Shown here: piece after piece, positions 61,256 to 64,000 of the stretch
Position numbering within the stretch: the stretch's first letter is position 1
How the letters are laid out: every line of letters begins with the position of its first letter
NCBI GenBank assembly: GCA_040398845.1
Contig: JBBATH010000005.1
Coordinates: forward strand, 124,001 to 188,000
Direction of reading: 5' to 3'
From: WLND01 sp040398845
GTDB taxonomy: Bacteria; Actinomycetota; Actinomycetes; S36-B12
Length of the DNA: 64,000 bases
Translations under genes and position numbers: made by a program
Notes under the pieces: model-generated
Database searches by the model: none
Seen by the model: only the letters and a program-made list of their open reading frames with translations
What the model was told of the DNA's origin: nothing

Positions 61256-61735
61256 CTAGTTGCCGGTCAGGCCCTGCCAGACCGATTCAGCGCCTGAGTG
61301 TCCGGCACGAACCACCCACACTGTCGCGAGGACCGCGATCACGATAAGTGCGATGGCGGCGACCTGAAACCACCAGGGCCTCGAGCGATTGGCCGGGATC
61401 CCGCGGTCGACGAGCCAGAACCCGATAAGCCCGAGCGCGAGGATCAGCGCGAGGAGCGGCACCGCATCTCCAAGCTGGGCATGCTGCGCCGTCACCACGA
61501 CTCTGCTCGCAAGCGATTCACCCGCCTCCTTCGCCACGATTGATGCGATGAACGATGCCACGCCAATAGCGACGATAAGTCCGCCATATCGGCGGGCCAG
61601 CCTTCGCGACACAACCATGACGACCGCTCCCAGTGCAGCAAGAGGGACGAGGACGACGACGGCATGCACGGCGAGTGGGTGGAGCGGCAGCCCGAATACG
61701 GTGTCGAACAGACTCGACTCGGTCACGAGGGGCAT
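61256..61735 (-). CDS. DUF2231 family membrane protein
   Basis: A 159-residue protein with four membrane helices. The N-terminal GLPLHPLAVHAVVVLVPLAA is the DUF2231 signature, with His residues that suggest heme or metal binding in the family. Function unknown. It is between rsgA and hisN on the opposite strand, divergent from hisN. Confidence 0.85.
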   Translation of the reverse strand: MPLVTESSLFDTVFGLPLHPLAVHAVVVLVPLAALGAVVMVVSRRLARRYGGLIVAIGVASFIASIVAKEAGESLASRVVVTAQHAQLGDAVPLLALILALGLIGFWLVDRGIPANRSRPWWFQVAAIALIVIAVLATVWVVRAGHSGAESVWQGLTGN

Positions 61736-61790
61736 GTCATCACCCTAGGGAGCCCTCGGCCCGGGCGGAAACGCTGGATAGGTTTCACCC

Positions 61791-62603
61791 GTGACCCACA
61801 CGCCTCCTGCTGCTCTCGCCCTTGACCTTGGCCCTGATCTCGAGCTTGCCCTGGCGATGGCTGATGCCGCCGACCTCATCACGATGGATCGCTTCGGCGC
61901 ACTCGATCTGGTAGTCGAGACGAAGCCCGATCTCACGCCGGTAACCGAGGCAGACAAGGCGACGGAGGTCACCCTTCGCGCGATGCTCGCCGAGCATCGG
62001 CCCGCCGACAGCGTGCTTGGCGAGGAGTTCGGAACCTCAGATGGCTCCGCCGCGCGCCGGTGGATCATCGATCCAATCGACGGCACCAAAAACTACGTCC
62101 GGGGGGTTCCGGTATGGGCAACCCTCATCGCACTTGTCGTCGACGGAGAGGTGGTGGTGGGGGTTGTCTCGGCACCTGCGCTCGCGCGGCGCTGGTGGGC
62201 AGCACGTGGCTCGGGCGCGTGGGTGCGGATGCTTGATCGCGAGCCAGTGCGCCTGCAGGTGAGCCTGGTTCGGTCACTCAACGATGCATCCCTTTCCTAC
62301 TCCGACGCCGTCGGCTGGAGCGCCGTCAGCGCAACCGGCCTCCAATCCCTGCTTGATACCACCTGGCGACAGCGCGCCTACGGCGACTTCTGGTCGCACA
62401 TCCTCGTCGCGGAGGGCGCGGTCGATGTCGCGGCCGAGCCAGCACTTGGGGCGTGGGACATCGCAGCCATCATCCCAATCGTCACCGAGGCCGGCGGGCG
62501 CATCACCGCCTTCGACGGACGTCCCGCGCTCGAGGGTGGCTGCGCGGTCACGACCAATGGAGCCCTCCATGAGGCGGTCCTCCACCTTCTGCGCGGCGGG
62601 TGA
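61791..62603 (+). CDS. hisN: Histidinol-phosphatase (inositol monophosphatase family)
   Basis: A 270-residue Mg-dependent phosphatase. Motifs: VTEADKATE, LGEEFG, WIIDPIDGTKNYVRGVPVW (the IMPase signature) and the C-terminal WDIAAIIPIVTEAGG. This subgroup, next to aroA/rsgA in actinobacteria, is histidinol-phosphatase HisN. The last 56 bases overlap the convergent P450 gene. GTG start. Confidence 0.9.
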   Translation: MTHTPPAALALDLGPDLELALAMADAADLITMDRFGALDLVVETKPDLTPVTEADKATEVTLRAMLAEHRPADSVLGEEFGTSDGSAARRWIIDPIDGTKNYVRGVPVWATLIALVVDGEVVVGVVSAPALARRWWAARGSGAWVRMLDREPVRLQVSLVRSLNDASLSYSDAVGWSAVSATGLQSLLDTTWRQRAYGDFWSHILVAEGAVDVAAEPALGAWDIAAIIPIVTEAGGRITAFDGRPALEGGCAVTTNGALHEAVLHLLRGG

Positions 62604-63963
62604 TCCGCAGCTTCAGCCCGCCAGCAGGCCTAATGGTCACGACCGGGTCCATAGCAGGGACTCCCTCGTCGCCTGGGTAGCTCACTTCGAAACGCGACGC
62701 GAGCCTAGCGAGCATGAGCACGCCCTCGAGGTAGGCGAAGTCTCGACCGATGCACATTCGCGGGCCGGCACCGAAGGGGAGGAACGAACTGCGATCGACC
62801 TCTTCGTCGAGGAAGCGGGAGGGTCGAAACTCCTCAGGAGTCCGCCATAGTGACGGGTGGCGGTGAAGCAGCCACGGGCTCATGATGACGAGTGATCCGG
62901 CTGGAACCTCTCGGCCGGCGAGCTCCCTTGCCTCAAGGGCCTTACGGGTAATGAGCCACGCAGGAGGGTAAAGCCTCAGGGCTTCATCAAATACCGCTCG
63001 AGTGCGGACGAGGCGGGGGTAGTCGTCGATTGTCAGCGGCGCATTCTGGACGATCTGCGCCAGTTCATCCTGCAGTGCCTCCTGCTCATGCGGATGGGCG
63101 GCGAGCAGGGCCCAGGCCCAGGTGAGTGCACTCGCAACCGTCTCATGTCCAGCGACGATGAACGTCACCATTTGGTTGCGAATCTCCTCCCCCGATAGGC
63201 CGTTCCCGTGCTCGTCACGCACCTCCATGAGCATGTCGAGCATGTCGTGGGTACGGGCCTGCGCATGCACCCGCTCGGCGATCATGCGCCGAACGGCACT
63301 GTCGAGCACGTTGTTGGCCGACCCCAAACGCCGGTTCGCCCGGGTCGGAAGCCATCCGGGCGGAGTGATCGGCACCCGCGCCCTCGCAACGACGACGTCA
63401 AGGGCCTCAAGCGTGGCATCGGCCAACGCGGACGCATCCTGCGACAGATCGCTACCGAAGAGCGCATGGCCGACAACCTCCAAGGTCGCGTGCATCATCG
63501 CGGAATCGATATCGACGATCGCTCCGGTCCCCGCACGTTCCCAGTCAGCGAGGACCGATGAGGATGAACGCTCCACATGATTCGCGAGTTGGGCGAGGGT
63601 CTCATGGTGGAAGGCCGGCTGAACCATGCGACGTTGTCGCCGCCAGACATCGGCATCGGACGTGAGGAGTCCCTCGCCCGTCACGAGGGACAGGGCCCGG
63701 TACTGGATGGTGGACTTTCCGTAGCTTCGCGCCTGTTCGACAAGCACCCGGCGAACCGCGTCGGGATCATTGACGAGGTAACTCGGCGGTCTGGGAATCG
63801 GAAACTGGACGACATCACCATGCTCGCGCCATACCCGGTCGAGGTAGCCGAGCGGGTTTCCACGGATGGCGCTGAAGGCCCTGAACATCTCGGGTCCTGA
63901 CGGGCCGGGGGCTGTCGCCGGAGTTCCCATGAACGAGCCATAGGCACCTGACCGGTTCGTCAT
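62548..63963 (-). CDS. Cytochrome P450
   Basis: A 471-residue heme mono-oxygenase. The I-helix has FIVAGHETVASALTWAW, the ExxR is in DEALRLYPP, and the heme-ligand Cys lies in FLPFGAGPRMCIGRDFA near residue 415. The overall sequence resembles eukaryote-like CYP4/CYP102-type bacterial P450s (LLTSDADVWRRQRRMVQPAFH) that often hydroxylate fatty acids or terpenoids; substrate unknown. A start at the ATG 11 codons later is possible. No redox partner gene is visible nearby. Confidence 0.92.
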   Translation of the reverse strand: MTNRSGAYGSFMGTPATAPGPSGPEMFRAFSAIRGNPLGYLDRVWREHGDVVQFPIPRPPSYLVNDPDAVRRVLVEQARSYGKSTIQYRALSLVTGEGLLTSDADVWRRQRRMVQPAFHHETLAQLANHVERSSSSVLADWERAGTGAIVDIDSAMMHATLEVVGHALFGSDLSQDASALADATLEALDVVVARARVPITPPGWLPTRANRRLGSANNVLDSAVRRMIAERVHAQARTHDMLDMLMEVRDEHGNGLSGEEIRNQMVTFIVAGHETVASALTWAWALLAAHPHEQEALQDELAQIVQNAPLTIDDYPRLVRTRAVFDEALRLYPPAWLITRKALEARELAGREVPAGSLVIMSPWLLHRHPSLWRTPEEFRPSRFLDEEVDRSSFLPFGAGPRMCIGRDFAYLEGVLMLARLASRFEVSYPGDEGVPAMDPVVTIRPAGGLKLRITRRAEGGGPPHGGLHWS

Positions 63964-64000
63964 TCGCGCGCCCCCAGCGCTCGCCTCACGTGCATCCGCG

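Overview
The window is a contiguous, gene-dense, high-GC chromosomal segment of an actinobacterium (Actinomycetota). Lineage markers seen directly are a WhiB1-type protein, a fused 2-oxoglutarate decarboxylase (Kgd) followed by a DUF6104-like protein, a DUF5302-like protein, a Ni superoxide dismutase with its own protease, a Rho factor with an Arg/Asn/Gly-rich insert, and a SigH/RsrA-type redox sigma/anti-sigma pair. Two blocks keep the gene order I know from Mycobacterium tuberculosis and Streptomyces. Many genes use GTG or TTG starts and overlap the previous stop by 4 bases. I cannot assign a genus.

Region by region. (1) About 1-18.4 kb, minus strand: argS, an inserted secreted Ig/FN3-like protein gene, lysA, hom, thrC, thrB, rho, rpmE, prfA, prmC, a Sua5/YrdC-family gene, glyA, wecA, two small AtpI/AtpZ-type membrane genes and atpB (cut by the window edge). 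This couples Asp-family amino acid synthesis with translation, transcription termination and the start of the ATP synthase operon. (2) 18.5-31.5 kb, mixed accessory and housekeeping: YihY/BrkB membrane protein, tRNA-Arg(CCG), an AlbA_2-type regulator behind a perfect inverted repeat, a queuosine-precursor transporter convergent with tgt, a thioredoxin-like lipoprotein, two PH-domain membrane proteins, PAC2, VanZ, a GTPase, a lytic transglycosylase, a nucleotidyltransferase/HEPN pair and a thioesterase. (3) 31.5-43.2 kb: sbcC/sbcD, an L,D-transpeptidase, an ABC exporter, an SDR enzyme, kgd. (4) 43.2-50.7 kb, accessory: a decayed Phd/VapC module, MDR oxidoreductase, threonine aldolase, sodX/sodN, a secreted PNGase F-like protein divergent from a small secreted protein, RutE-like reductase, GNAT, and an amine oxidase. 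(5) 50.8-64 kb: an RsbW/SigF-type pair, a lipid kinase, then whiB1, pdtaS, a TB7.3-like biotinyl carrier, rsrA, sigH, SRAP, FUSC, aroA, rsgA, DUF2231, hisN and a cytochrome P450.

The most informative non-routine signals are: a full GGGAAT-N18-GTT promoter directly after the SRAP stop, upstream of sigH and inside an in-frame N-terminal extension of sigH; a large secreted protein gene broken by a single in-frame TGA; a PNGase F-like secreted enzyme; a nucleotidyltransferase with a winged-helix N-terminus paired with a HEPN-like protein; a VapC gene destroyed by an out-of-frame deletion; and several strong hairpins and inverted repeats. No rRNA, CRISPR array, prophage or insertion sequence was seen.
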